Shown here: piece after piece, positions 20,528-29,648 of the stretch
Layout of the letters: every line of letters starts with the position of its first letter
How positions within the stretch are numbered: position 1 is the first letter of the stretch
Program-made: the position numbers and the translations under genes
NCBI RefSeq assembly: GCF_000417875.1
Contig: NW_006920871.1
Location: forward strand, 417,239-481,238
Reading direction: 5' to 3'
From: Pseudozyma flocculosa PF-1
Taxonomy: Eukaryota; Basidiomycota; Ustilaginomycetes; Ustilaginales; Ustilaginaceae
Length of the DNA: 64,000 nucleotides
The notes under the pieces: model-generated
Databases searched by the model: none
Told to the model about the DNA's origin: nothing
The model's input: the letters and a program-made list of their open reading frames with translations, nothing else

Positions 20528-23520
20528 ATGGCATCAAATGGCACCGATGCTGCATCGGTAGCTACCCCGGATGCCGCCCAGAGCCTCAACGACGAGGTCC
20601 AGGCGCCCACCCATCCCGAGCTCCCATCCGCCCATGCTCTCGCCAACCTCATCGCCTCGGAGCCCGAGAGGTTCGTCCATGGCGACCCGAGCATCGCGCA
20701 GCTCTCCGCCCTCGCCCTCAAGCAGCTCTTTGACCTCTCGATAAAGTCAGAGGCGCTCGCGGTCCCCACCATCGGAACCTTCCTCCATTCCATCTTGCCG
20801 CAGGAGGAGACAAAGAGCAGGACCCGCTCTTCGTCCAAGCGCAAGCGCGGCGGTAATGCCCGCAAGGCTCCCCCGCCCGAGCCAAAGGGCGAGCACCGGC
20901 TCTTCCAGCCCACCCCGCTCGACGAGCTCGTCATCGACGGCATGGACTCCCGCCAGCTCTGGGAGCAGATCGACCTCAAGGGCTTCAAGGTGCAGGGTCT
21001 CCTCGACACCGTTTTTGTCAACGAGGGCGGCCAGCCGGACCAGGAAGAGGAAGAGGAGGACGACGAGGCCGGAGACGAGGGCGCCGAGGACGACGACGAC
21101 GAGGATGAGGATGACAGCCCAGCCGAGCAGCGCGTCAAGCTGAGCGACCTTACCGACGCCGACCTCCGCGCTCTGGGCATCGACCCTGCCCAGCGGGACC
21201 AGCTCGCGTTTGACGACAGCGACGATGAGAGCGAGTCCGAGCCCTATGCCGGCGCCTCGGACATCTCGGATGGCGACCCCAATGAGGTCTACTACGAGCC
21301 GCTGCGGACCGAGGCAGAGCAGCGGCGGCGCAAGGAGGAGCAGGAGATGGGTGTGCTGCCGCGGCTACGCTCGCAGGTCCAGGATGACGAGGACGACGAT
21401 GAGGATGATGAAGACGAAGAGGACGCGGACCTCGACGGAGAGGAATCGGAGGACGAGGAAGGGGCCGGGGCCGCGGCGAAGGACAAGAAGGCCTCCCGTA
21501 GCATCCTCGACAGCCTCGACGAGCCCGGCAGCAGCAGCGGCGGCCCAGGCGGCAAGGGCAAGCGCCACCCCACCCTCGACGACGACTTCTTCTCCATCAA
21601 CGAGTTCAACCGGCTCACGGAAGCTCAGGAAATGGCAGAGGCCACCGGCGCCGGCAACGACGACGACGACGAAGACCTTTCGAACCAAGTCGACTACTTC
21701 CGCGACATCGATGGACTCGGTGCTGGCGGCGACGATGGTGAAGAAGACGACCTCGGCGCCGGTCCTTCAAGGCCTGGACCCAAGGATCCATCGGAGCTGC
21801 ACTTTGCCGATTTCTTCCTGCCTCCCTCCAAGGCGGCGTCCTTCCGCGCCAAGGCCGAGCGGAAGGAGAAGAGGAGGGCTGGCGCCGACAAGGGCAAGTC
21901 GAAGGCTGAGGACCCGTCGCCGGTGGAAGCAGCCGACTCGGACGCGGACGAGTCGGACGGCGACGACGACGACGAGGATGACGACGAGCCCGAGCGGCCG
22001 AGGGCGATTCGATTCCACGACACGGTGGCCATCCGCCGCATCAAGCCGAGGAAGAAGAAGCGCGACGCCGAGCTGACGCCCGAGATGCTTGCCTCGCTCG
22101 GCTTCACCGAGGAGGAGGCCGCACGGCTTGCCGAGGAGCAGGCGGGGTTTGGCGATGACGATGACGAGGACGAAGAAGGCGGCGACAGCGACGATGACGA
22201 CGATGACGAGATGGACGAGGACGGCGGCGACGAAGACGAGGACGAGTATGGCGCCGAGTCCGGATCCGAAGAGGGGATGGACATCGACGAAGATGACGCA
22301 GGGGAAGGTGATGAGGATGAGGAGGATGACGACGAGGATGCCGATGACGAGGAGGCGCAGGTCAAGACTGCCCGCCGCGTCGCCGGCGACCTGTTTGCCG
22401 ACAGCGACGACGAGGGCGACGCGGCGGCCCAACAGTCGACGCACGAGAAGCGCCTCGCGGCGCTCCAGGCCGAGATTTCGCAGCTCGAGGAGGAGAACGT
22501 CGGGCAAAAGGACTGGACGCTGCGGGGCGAGGCAACATCCAAGATCCGTCCTCAGGACAGCCTGCTCCAGGAGGACCTCGAGTTTGAGCGCACCGCCAAG
22601 GTGACGCCGCAGGTGACCGAGGAGATGACCGAGTCGATCGAGGACATGATCAAGCGGCGCATCCTCGACCGCCAGTTTGACGACGTCGTGCGGCGGCGCG
22701 AGCTCGAGGCGCTGCCGTTCCTGCCGTCGCGCCTGCTGGAGCTGTCGGACTCGAAGAGCGCCAAGAGCCTGGCGGAGCTGTACGAGGAAGAGTACCAGGC
22801 TGCGCGCGGTGCCGCCGAGGGCGAGGCGCCGCGGATGGCCGAGGTCGACGTCAAGCTGCAAAAGGAGCACGACGAGATTGCCAAGATCTTTGACGACGTG
22901 TGCGACAAGCTCGACGCGCTGAGCAACGCCCACTTTACGCCAAAGGCGCCCAAGGCGACGATCCAGACGCTGTCCAACACGCCCGTCGTGTCGATCGAGG
23001 AGGCGCTGCCGAGCACGTCATCGTCGGCGACGATGCTGGCGCCCGAGGAGGTCTACGAGCGGCAGCGCCACGCCGCCGCCCTCGAGGGCGACAAGAGCGA
23101 AATGACGCCGGCGGAAAAGCAGCGGCTGCACAATACGCTGCGGCGCGAGAAGCGGGCCAAGAACGACCGCATCCAGGACACGCGCCGCGCCCTCGAGCTC
23201 GCCGGCCTGCGCCGCGGCGGCAAGTCGGCCACCGAGGAAAAGGCCGACGCCATGCGCAAGCTCGTCGGCAACCGCGGCGTCACCGTCATNNNNNNNNNNN
23301 NNNNNNNNNNNNNNNNNNNAGTCGGCCACCGAGGAAACGGCCGACGCCATGCGCAAGCGTCGTCGGCAACCGCGGCGTCACCGTCATTGGCAAGGATGGC
23401 GCACAGAGAAAGGGCAAAGACGCCCTCGCCGACGCCACCGGCGGCGGCGGGCGCAAGAAGAGCGGCTTGCCCGCGGCCAACGGCGCCGCCGAGGCGAGCG
23501 GGTCCAAGTTTAAGCTGTAG
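20528..23520 (+). CDS. MPP10: MPP10, U3 snoRNP/SSU processome component (interrupted by an assembly gap)
   Basis: The frame from ATG 20528 encodes a strongly acidic protein with Mpp10 signatures: FVHGDPSIAQLSALALKQLF near the start, TPLDELVIDGMDSRQLWEQI, long Asp/Glu tracts, and the conserved C-terminal part with EDLEFERTAKVTPQVTEEM, MIKRRILDRQFDDVVRR, KLDALSNAHFTPK and MLAPEEVYERQR. Mpp10 scaffolds Imp3 and Imp4 on the U3 snoRNA and is needed for 18S rRNA processing in the nucleolus. Thirty N at 23290-23319 are bounded by two near-identical 67/68-bp copies, the second carrying one substitution and one inserted G. Collapsing the copies and the Ns gives one frame of 965 codons ending SGSKFKL at 23520, so the real protein is about 964 residues. 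A non-ATG extension upstream was rejected. Confidence 0.9.
23290..23319. other. Assembly gap (30 N) with duplicated flanks
   Basis: The 67 bp before the gap (23223-23289) and the 68 bp after it (23320-23387) are the same sequence apart from one A-to-C change and one extra G. This is the signature of two overlapping contig ends that were scaffolded instead of merged. Confidence 0.9.
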
Positions 23521-23788
23521 CCGTGGTCGTCGGCGGCGGCGGCGGCGGCCTGCCGAGCGTTCCAAGAGGGGCCCGGGCTCGAGATTTCTATACGCATGCG
23601 CGCGGGCCTGCGATGCTCCATCGCCGTCACTTCATCACCGTCACATCACCGCCAACACGGCATCCATTCAATCCGATCAATGGCATCACTGCTTTGTCTT
23701 TCATCATATCCCGATCCCGCTCCCGCTCTTGCATCTGCTCGCCGACGTTCGTTTGCGCCTACCTGCCTCTGGCGGCTTCCGGTTCCTT

Positions 23789-25405
23789 TCAATTGGCGCC
23801 ATTGACGGCGAGATGAGGTTTGCGGGCCCAGAAAAAGTAGTTGCACTCCTGGGTACCGGGCCAATTTGTGCCGCTGGGGGCGAGGGTCCAGCTCGACTTC
23901 CAGGGGAGGTAGGCGGTCCCGCGCGTCTCGTAGATGAGCCTCTGCGGTCGTTGGCCCCCTTGCTGACCCTGTTGCCCTTGCTGGTGCGGGTGGAACCACT
24001 TGAGGTCGTTCTGGAAAAAGGCGACGATTTCGTCCGGGTTGATGTACTGCGAGTGGGTGTGGGTTCCGGGCGTGACGAGGCGGAGGAGGTGCTCGGCCAT
24101 GAAGATGGTGAGGAAGTAGGATAGCGGCGTGCGTGCGATGGTCGATAGGAAGATGTGGCCTCCCGGCTGGCGGTTGACGTCGAGGCAGGAGCGGGGGAAA
24201 ATGGGGGGATGAGCAATCGAGAAGCCCCCGAGTTCGTGCAACCCGACCTGGTGCAAAGACGTGCGGGGGAAAGAGGGGCAGGAGGGCTCACCTTGACGAG
24301 TTTGTCGAGGCACCGCAGGAACTCGGCGGGTCCGTTGACGTGTTCAATGACCTCCATCGCGCAGACAATGTCGAACTGGGCGCCCTCGGCCAGGACGTCT
24401 TCGGCGGTAGAGTGGCGGTAGGTGAGGCAGGGTCCGCCCAGCGGGTGCGGCCGCGAGAGGAGCGGGTCCTTTGCGGCGTGGGTCGTGGCGATCCCGATGT
24501 TGGACGACGAGGCGTCGATGCCCGTGGTGCGCGCGCCGAGCCTTGCCAGACTCTGCCAAGGGCGAGGCTCGGGAGCAGCGGCGGCGGGAGGAGAAGACGA
24601 GCGAGCGAAGAGAGATGGAAGTGTCGTCGGCGGGAACGGCGGAGGGTTGCGGGTCGAGATTGGGTTCAGACGGGTTCGAGCGGACGGGCAGGGTGGCAGA
24701 CGGAAAGGCGACGACGGTACTCACCTCGCTCAGCAGGCCACCGCCACACCCTACATCGGCCACATCCAGGCCCTCGAGGAACCGAACGCGACCCGGTGTG
24801 GGTCCGCTCGCCTCTGCCCCCGGTTCGCTACCACCGCCGGCGCCACCGGACGAGTGGGCGCGGACCTGTGCCTCTGCTGCCTCCCAGCCCCACACCTCGT
24901 CGAGCTTTTCGCGCATAAACTGGATGCGGGCCGGGTTCATGGCGTGGAGCAGGCCAAACTCGCCGTGCTCGTCCCACCATTGTGACGAGAGCCGGCTAAA
25001 GTGCTCGATCTCGGACGGGTGGATCGAGGAAAACGGCGCGCTGCCTGTCTTGGACGACGAGGGCGGGGGCGAGTGCGAGTGCGAGTCGAGGCGGACGCGA
25101 GAGGTCGAGGCGAAGCTGCGCGGTGCGCCGATGGCCATACTCGATCCATTTGCGGCTGCTACGGCGGCGGGCGTGGATCTGCACGAGGCGCGCAGTGAGG
25201 ACGGCGGCGACGGCAGCGGCGACGAAGGGAGACAAAGGACAGGTGGCTGTGTCAGCCCCGTCTCTGCCAGGCTTACACGATCGTCGGACAATTTGCGGCA
25301 GACGTCCGGTCGACGTGACGGGACTCACTCGCAGGCGACCAGGTGAGGCGACGCTGCTGTTCGCGTGGCTCGACGGGCGAGGGCGCGGGTGCCGTGACGG
25401 AGCAT
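23789..25405 (-). CDS. COQ3: COQ3, ubiquinone biosynthesis O-methyltransferase, mitochondrial, 389 aa
   Basis: Four exons: 25405..25329, 25178..24725, 24552..24292, 24166..23789; introns of 150, 172, 125 bp with GTGAGN donors and CAG acceptors. Exon lengths total 1170 nt. Exon 1 encodes MLRHGTRALARRATRTAA, an Arg-rich, acid-free amphipathic leader expected of a mitochondrial presequence, and this decided the start over an internal ATG at 25138. The mature part has WWDEHGEFGLLHAMNPARI, the SAM-binding motif VADVGCGGGLLSE joined to SLARLGARTTGID, the FDIVCAMEVIEHV segment, and PGGHIFLSTIARTPLSY, all diagnostic of COQ3/UbiG. It performs both O-methylation steps of the benzoquinone ring inside the CoQ synthome on the matrix side of the inner membrane. 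It is convergent with MPP10 (268 bp apart). Confidence 0.95.
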
Positions 25406-26407
25406 GGCGGGCGAGGCGAGATGATGAAAGGTGGGCCCGGCGGAAGAGGTGGTGGTGGCAAGGTATCAAGAGAAGTGCAAATTGGAAAAGAGGGGAAGAA
25501 GGGGTGCAGGCGGAAGCAGCGGTGTGTGGAAAGACGGGCGTAATTATACAAGCAGGCGAAAAGGGGACCAGGACAAGGTGGGCACGGTTGATGATAGAGC
25601 AGAGGGCGGACCTGTGAACGCGACAGCGCAGAAGGATGGAGGGCCAAAGGGGGGTTCAGTCTCTCTGCCTCGTCTGCTATTGCTGCTGAACGGTGATGGC
25701 GGTGGGTGTTGGTTGTTTCAGGAGGTTTGGCTAATAGCGTAAATGCCAACCTCTTGGGGTTGTGTCGGCACACATGCAATACGATTGGTGCCAGCAATGC
25801 ACGGGATGGTTCATCATTCGACGGGAGGTGGGAAGGGGTGCAGAGGAGATGGCAGGATGCTTACCGAGGCGAGAGGCGAGGAGTGGGCGCGGTGCTGAAA
25901 GGAATGGGGTGGTAGGGGTGGTGGTGATGGTAGTGGCGAGGAGGGGGTGGGTGGCCCCCCCTGCTTTATTCGAGCCGATGGCGGAAGAGGCCGGCCGTTT
26001 CTTCTTGGTTTGCCTGGCCTGGCCTGGCTCGCTGGTAGGCGCGGGCTCGATTTTCCTCATCGCCCGCTCCAAAGGCGGCTGGGGTGAGAGAGAGAGAGAA
26101 GAGCGCGGGCAGACCGCAGCAGCCGGTGGCGCGGGTCGGGTTGGGTGTGGCCAGGCCGTGGGGGCCATCTCAGCTCGCACGAGAGACTTCAACTCATAGC
26201 CTCCTCCACACGGCCTGGCCTGCCCTCGGTGCCTTTTGGCGGTGCCTTTTGGCGCTGGTGCCACCGGTGCACGGCTCAAGCGGCCAACAGATAGACAACC
26301 TGGCATGCTCCGTTGGCTCGTTTGCCCCCTGGCCTCCTTTGCCTCTCTTTCTTTGCCTCTCGCCCCCCTTGGCGCATCCCGCGCCTTGTCAGCCACGACC
26401 ACCTGCC
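25406..26407. other. Divergent promoter region between COQ3 and the HIT gene
   Basis: About 1 kb containing both 5' flanks. Purine-rich on the plus strand toward COQ3 and pyrimidine-rich just before the HIT-gene ATG. No additional gene recognised. Confidence 0.4.
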
Positions 26408-27445
26408 ATGCCATCGCTCCTCTCCTGCTTTGGCGGGAGCACCGAGTCCTCCAAGCCATCCCCTTCGGTCCAGACACCTCTGCTACCCACACAGCAGCAA
26501 CCACAGCAGCATGGCCACGCGGGCACCCGGCCCGTCGACAAGTCCGTCGATGCGAGCCGCTGCGTCTTTTGCGCCATCACCCCCGATCGCTTCAACATCG
26601 TCCTCGAGGTGAGCAGCAACGGCGCGCCTGTCGGTCTCAACGGGCGCGGCCACCGAAGCGCTGACACGTTGGCCGGCTACGTCCTGCCTCGACTCTGCCC
26701 CCGTAGGACGACGACTACATCTGCTTCACCGATCGCTCGCCCGCAGCGCAGCACCACCTTCTCGTCGTGCCGCGCATCCACATTGCCAACGTCAAGAGCC
26801 TCACGGCGCAGCACGTTGGAATGGGTGAGTCGGGCGCGGTCGCGTCTCTGCTGCCACCCTCCTCGCGCTCACCACGGCCTCGCCTCGCCTGGCCTGCCCC
26901 GTCCCTCTCTGCACCAACGACAGTCCGAGAGATGCAGGCGCTGGGTGCAAAGGCGCTCCAGGTCGTCTCGCCCGATGCCAAGGCCGAAAGGCGCTTCGGC
27001 TTCCATGTACGTGGTCTCTCGTGCCCCTCGAAGCCGTCCGTGCAGGTCGCACCGACTGACTGGCAAGCTCACCTGCGGACGCCCTTCACCTTTCCTCTGC
27101 GTGCACCATCCGCCACCGCCTCGTGTGCAACATGCACCAGATCCCTCCATTTACCAGGTAGGTTCATGCCCTCCCACCTTCCTCTGGCGTGTCAAGCTCT
27201 CGTCCAGCCCTGACCCTCGCTCGACCTTCTTCCTCTTGCCTGCCCCGCAACGTCGTGCCAGCGTCGATCACCTGCACCTGCACGCCCTCGAGCTGCCCTT
27301 CCGCTCGTCGTTGCGCTCTCTCAAGTACCGCATCGCCGCCCCGCCATCGAGCGGCTACCACAAGGGATGGTCCTGGTTCGCCGAATATACCCAGGCGTGT
27401 GGCATCCTCGCCGACGGAGGCAGGGTGTCGGTCGGCAGATGCTGA
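26408..27445 (+). CDS. HINT3-like HIT-domain protein, 200 aa, five exons including a 17-nt microexon
   Basis: Exons 26408..26608, 26707..26824, 26924..27006, 27141..27157 and 27262..27445 (603 nt in total) give one clean frame. The protein has a Gln/Pro-rich N-terminus, CVFCAI, ICFTDRSPAAQHHLLVVPR, NVKSLTAQHVGMV, GFHIPPFTSVDHLHLHAL and a Trp-rich tail (YHKGWSWFAEY). The HxHxH triad of the histidine-triad (HIT) superfamily is intact, so it should hydrolyse nucleoside phosphoramidates or adenylylated substrates. The GFHxPPFxSVxHLHLH segment points to the HINT3/aprataxin-like branch. Exon 4 (ATCCCTCCATTTACCAG) supplies IPPFTS; without it the catalytic loop is broken, which supports its inclusion. 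The final exon matches the family's C-terminus. Confidence 0.88.
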   Translation: MPSLLSCFGGSTESSKPSPSVQTPLLPTQQQPQQHGHAGTRPVDKSVDASRCVFCAITPDRFNIVLEVSSNGAPVGLNGRGHRSADTLAGYVLPRLCPRRTTTTSASPIARPQRSTTFSSCRASTLPTSRASRRSTLEWVSRARSRLCCHPPRAHHGLASPGLPRPSLHQRQSERCRRWVQRRSRSSRPMPRPKGASASMYVVSRAPRSRPCRSHRLTGKLTCGRPSPFLCVHHPPPPRVQHAPDPSIYQVGSCPPTFLWRVKLSSSPDPRSTFFLLPAPQRRASVDHLHLHALELPFRSSLRSLKYRIAAPPSSGYHKGWSWFAEYTQACGILADGGRVSVGRC

Positions 27446-28246
27446 ATCCATCGCCTCTGGCCTACGTACTTAGACGCGTCCAAAGATATACCCCTTCCGT
27501 ACCCCTCTGGCAATGCCGTGATGGTATCGTGTGCTGCCAAGGCGGGACCGTCGTGCGGCCGCCCCTCTGGCGTACTGCAAAAGCAGGCTGGTACGCGCGG
27601 CAAAAGGTGCCGGGCTCGTGGAAAGAGGGTTTCTGTGCGGGGGGAGAAAGGACGAGAGCGAGCGCGTGCATCTATATCTACATTGGTCGAGGGCAAGGTT
27701 GGTCGAGGGCAAGGGGACAAGGGGGCCGATGGAAAGAGTAGCGGAATGGACACGGAACGACAGGAGGGTCGGGTACAGTTAAGGTGACGGCCGAGGCAAG
27801 GGCACGGTGAGGCAAGATGGGGGCGGAGCTGTGGCCTGCGGCTGCGGCTGAGGCGGTGGCTGCGGCCGGGGCTGGGACGAGACCGAAGAAGAGTGGCGAG
27901 GCGATGGCGGATCCGGATCGAGCGGATCGCGGCGGCAAAAGAAGAGGGGCGGATGCGCAAGCATGCAAGATGGGGCTGCCAGATATGCAGAGGGGACGAC
28001 GGGCAGGGATGATGGTGGATGCATAGGAGAGGGCTCGTGGTGATGGTGCAGGGGCTCGAGAGAGAGGGGGAGAGAGAGAGAGACCGAGCGCGGATGCGAT
28101 GGTTGACGATGGTCCGAGGCTGGGCGGTTTTGCAGGGTGGATCTGGGCCGAGTGGTGGAAGCTCCGTCCTGGGGCTTCGTCCATGACGAGGGCAGCGCCA
28201 AGGCCAAGGACGATGCCGAGGACGAGGAAGAACGACGACGCGGGCT
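27446..28246. other. Convergent intergenic region (HIT gene / Rho4 gene)
   Basis: About 800 bp between two stop codons, with purine-rich runs such as a GA repeat near 28060-28082. No gene recognised. Confidence 0.4.
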
Positions 28247-28969
28247 TCAAAGGACGAGGCATTTGCGACCACCTCCGCTCCCTCCTCCGCCCCCGCCTCC
28301 TCCTGCTCCTCCTCCGCCTCCGCCGCCCTTGCGCCTCCCCCACTTTTTCCGGCATGCCTCTCGCATCGCGGCGTCAAAGACCTGCTTTACGCCTTCCTTT
28401 GTCTTTGCCGAGCACTCGACGTAGCGGGCGGCGCCGATCTCGCGCGCGACGGCCTCTCCCTGCGCGGGGGACACGGGCTTGATACCCTGCGCGCTGAGCA
28501 TGGCGAGGCTGCCCGGGTCCTTGCGGAGGTCGGTCTTTGTGCCGACGAGGAGGATGGGTACGCCCTCGCAAAAGTGGTTGATCTCGGGATACCACTTGTC
28601 CTGGACGTTTGCGAGGGAGACGGGGAAGTCGACGGCGAAGCAGATGAGGATGACGTCCGACTCGGGGTACGAGAGCGGGCGGAGACGGTCGTACTCTTCC
28701 TGGCCCGCCGTGTCCCAGAGTGCGAGCTCGATGGTCTTGCCCTCGAACTGGATGATGGGCACGTAGTTTTCAAACACGGTGGGGACGTACTCCTCGGGGA
28801 AGCGGTGCTCGGAGTAGACGATGAGGAGGCACGTCTTTCCGCAGCCGCCGTCGCCGACGACGACGAGCTTTTTTTTGAGGTCGATCTGGGGCCGCCCGGG
28901 CTGCTGGGTAAAGGGGCCCTGGCCTGGTGGCGCGTCCGAGAGCGACGAGCCGGTGTGGTACGAGTTCAT
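28247..28969 (-). CDS. RHO4: Rho4-like small GTPase, 240 aa
   Basis: Single exon from ATG 28969. After a roughly 30-residue N-terminal extension the G domain has all motifs: [14 protein letters not shown] (P-loop), YVPTVFENY (switch I), [18 protein letters not shown] (switch II), GTKTDLRKD (base specificity) and ECSAK. LRKD followed by a [10 protein letters not shown] stretch, and the [10 protein letters not shown] segment, fit the Rho4 branch better than Rho1-3 or Cdc42. The C-terminus ends in CLVL, a geranylgeranylation-type CAAX box for membrane anchoring. Rho4 acts in septation, cell-wall integrity and polarised growth. Unusually, the hypervariable region before the CAAX is a long Gly-rich stretch (GGG runs broken by A and S) rather than a polybasic patch. 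Confidence 0.9.
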   Translation of the reverse strand: MNSYHTGSSLSDAPPGQGPFTQQPGRPQIDLKKKLVVVGDGGCGKTCLLIVYSEHRFPEEYVPTVFENYVPIIQFEGKTIELALWDTAGQEEYDRLRPLSYPESDVILICFAVDFPVSLANVQDKWYPEINHFCEGVPILLVGTKTDLRKDPGSLAMLSAQGIKPVSPAQGEAVAREIGAARYVECSAKTKEGVKQVFDAAMREACRKKWGRRKGGGGGGGAGGGGGGGGSGGGRKCLVL

Positions 28970-29648
28970 GTGCGGGCGCGGTCTTGGGCCGTTGGGCGAC
29001 GGCGGGCGGGATGGGGCGGTGGTGGTCGTGGCGGTGGCGGTGGCGGTGGCGGTGGAGATGACTGGTGAAGGTGGCGGGCCGAGGTGGAAGATGGAGGATG
29101 GGTTCCGGGGGCCAGAGAAGACTGAGAGGCTGTCTGGCAGCGGGTCGGGGCAGTGGGTGGTTTGTGTTGCTCTCTGGCCTCTGTGGCTCTCCTAGCCAGT
29201 CGGTCGGTTGCTGGGCGCAGCCTGGTTGCCTGGCTGCCCGCCTGCCTGGCTGCCCGCCTGGCTGCCTGCAGACGAGACGCGCCGCTGCCCGCGTCGAGCG
29301 AGCCACGGGCCCACGTACTCTGCCTGCCACCTCTCTGGCCTGGAGGCGTGCCACTGGCATCACGTGCAACGCCCTGGAAAAAGAAGCTCAGCCAAGGTGG
29401 AGGCAGGCGGGCCGAGCTGCCCTTTTTGGCCGGTGCGGGGCGTTGGCTTGTGGGCGTCGTTCATTTCTTCCATGCCCTCACCTCGCCTCGTCGCCTTTGC
29501 TTCATCTGCATCTGCCCTTGGCTACTTCCTCGACTGCCTGCTGGCCTGCGCTGTCACCTGGACGAGGCGGTGCGACCATCCGCGCATCCCAAACATCCCG
29601 CACAAACCTCCCGCCTTGCCATCACCACCACCGCCCGCCTCGACCACA
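28970..29648. other. Divergent intergenic region (Rho4 gene / TPR gene) with GGTGGC repeat
   Basis: About 680 bp of 5' flanks. A GGTGGC hexanucleotide run occupies about 29029-29055, within the likely Rho4 leader, and CCTGGCTGCC-type repeats lie at about 29220-29270. No further gene recognised. Confidence 0.45.

Noticed and set aside
20140..21180. Ser-rich minus-strand frame
   Set aside because: Antisense to the Asp/Glu tracts of MPP10, which read as Ser/Val runs on the other strand.
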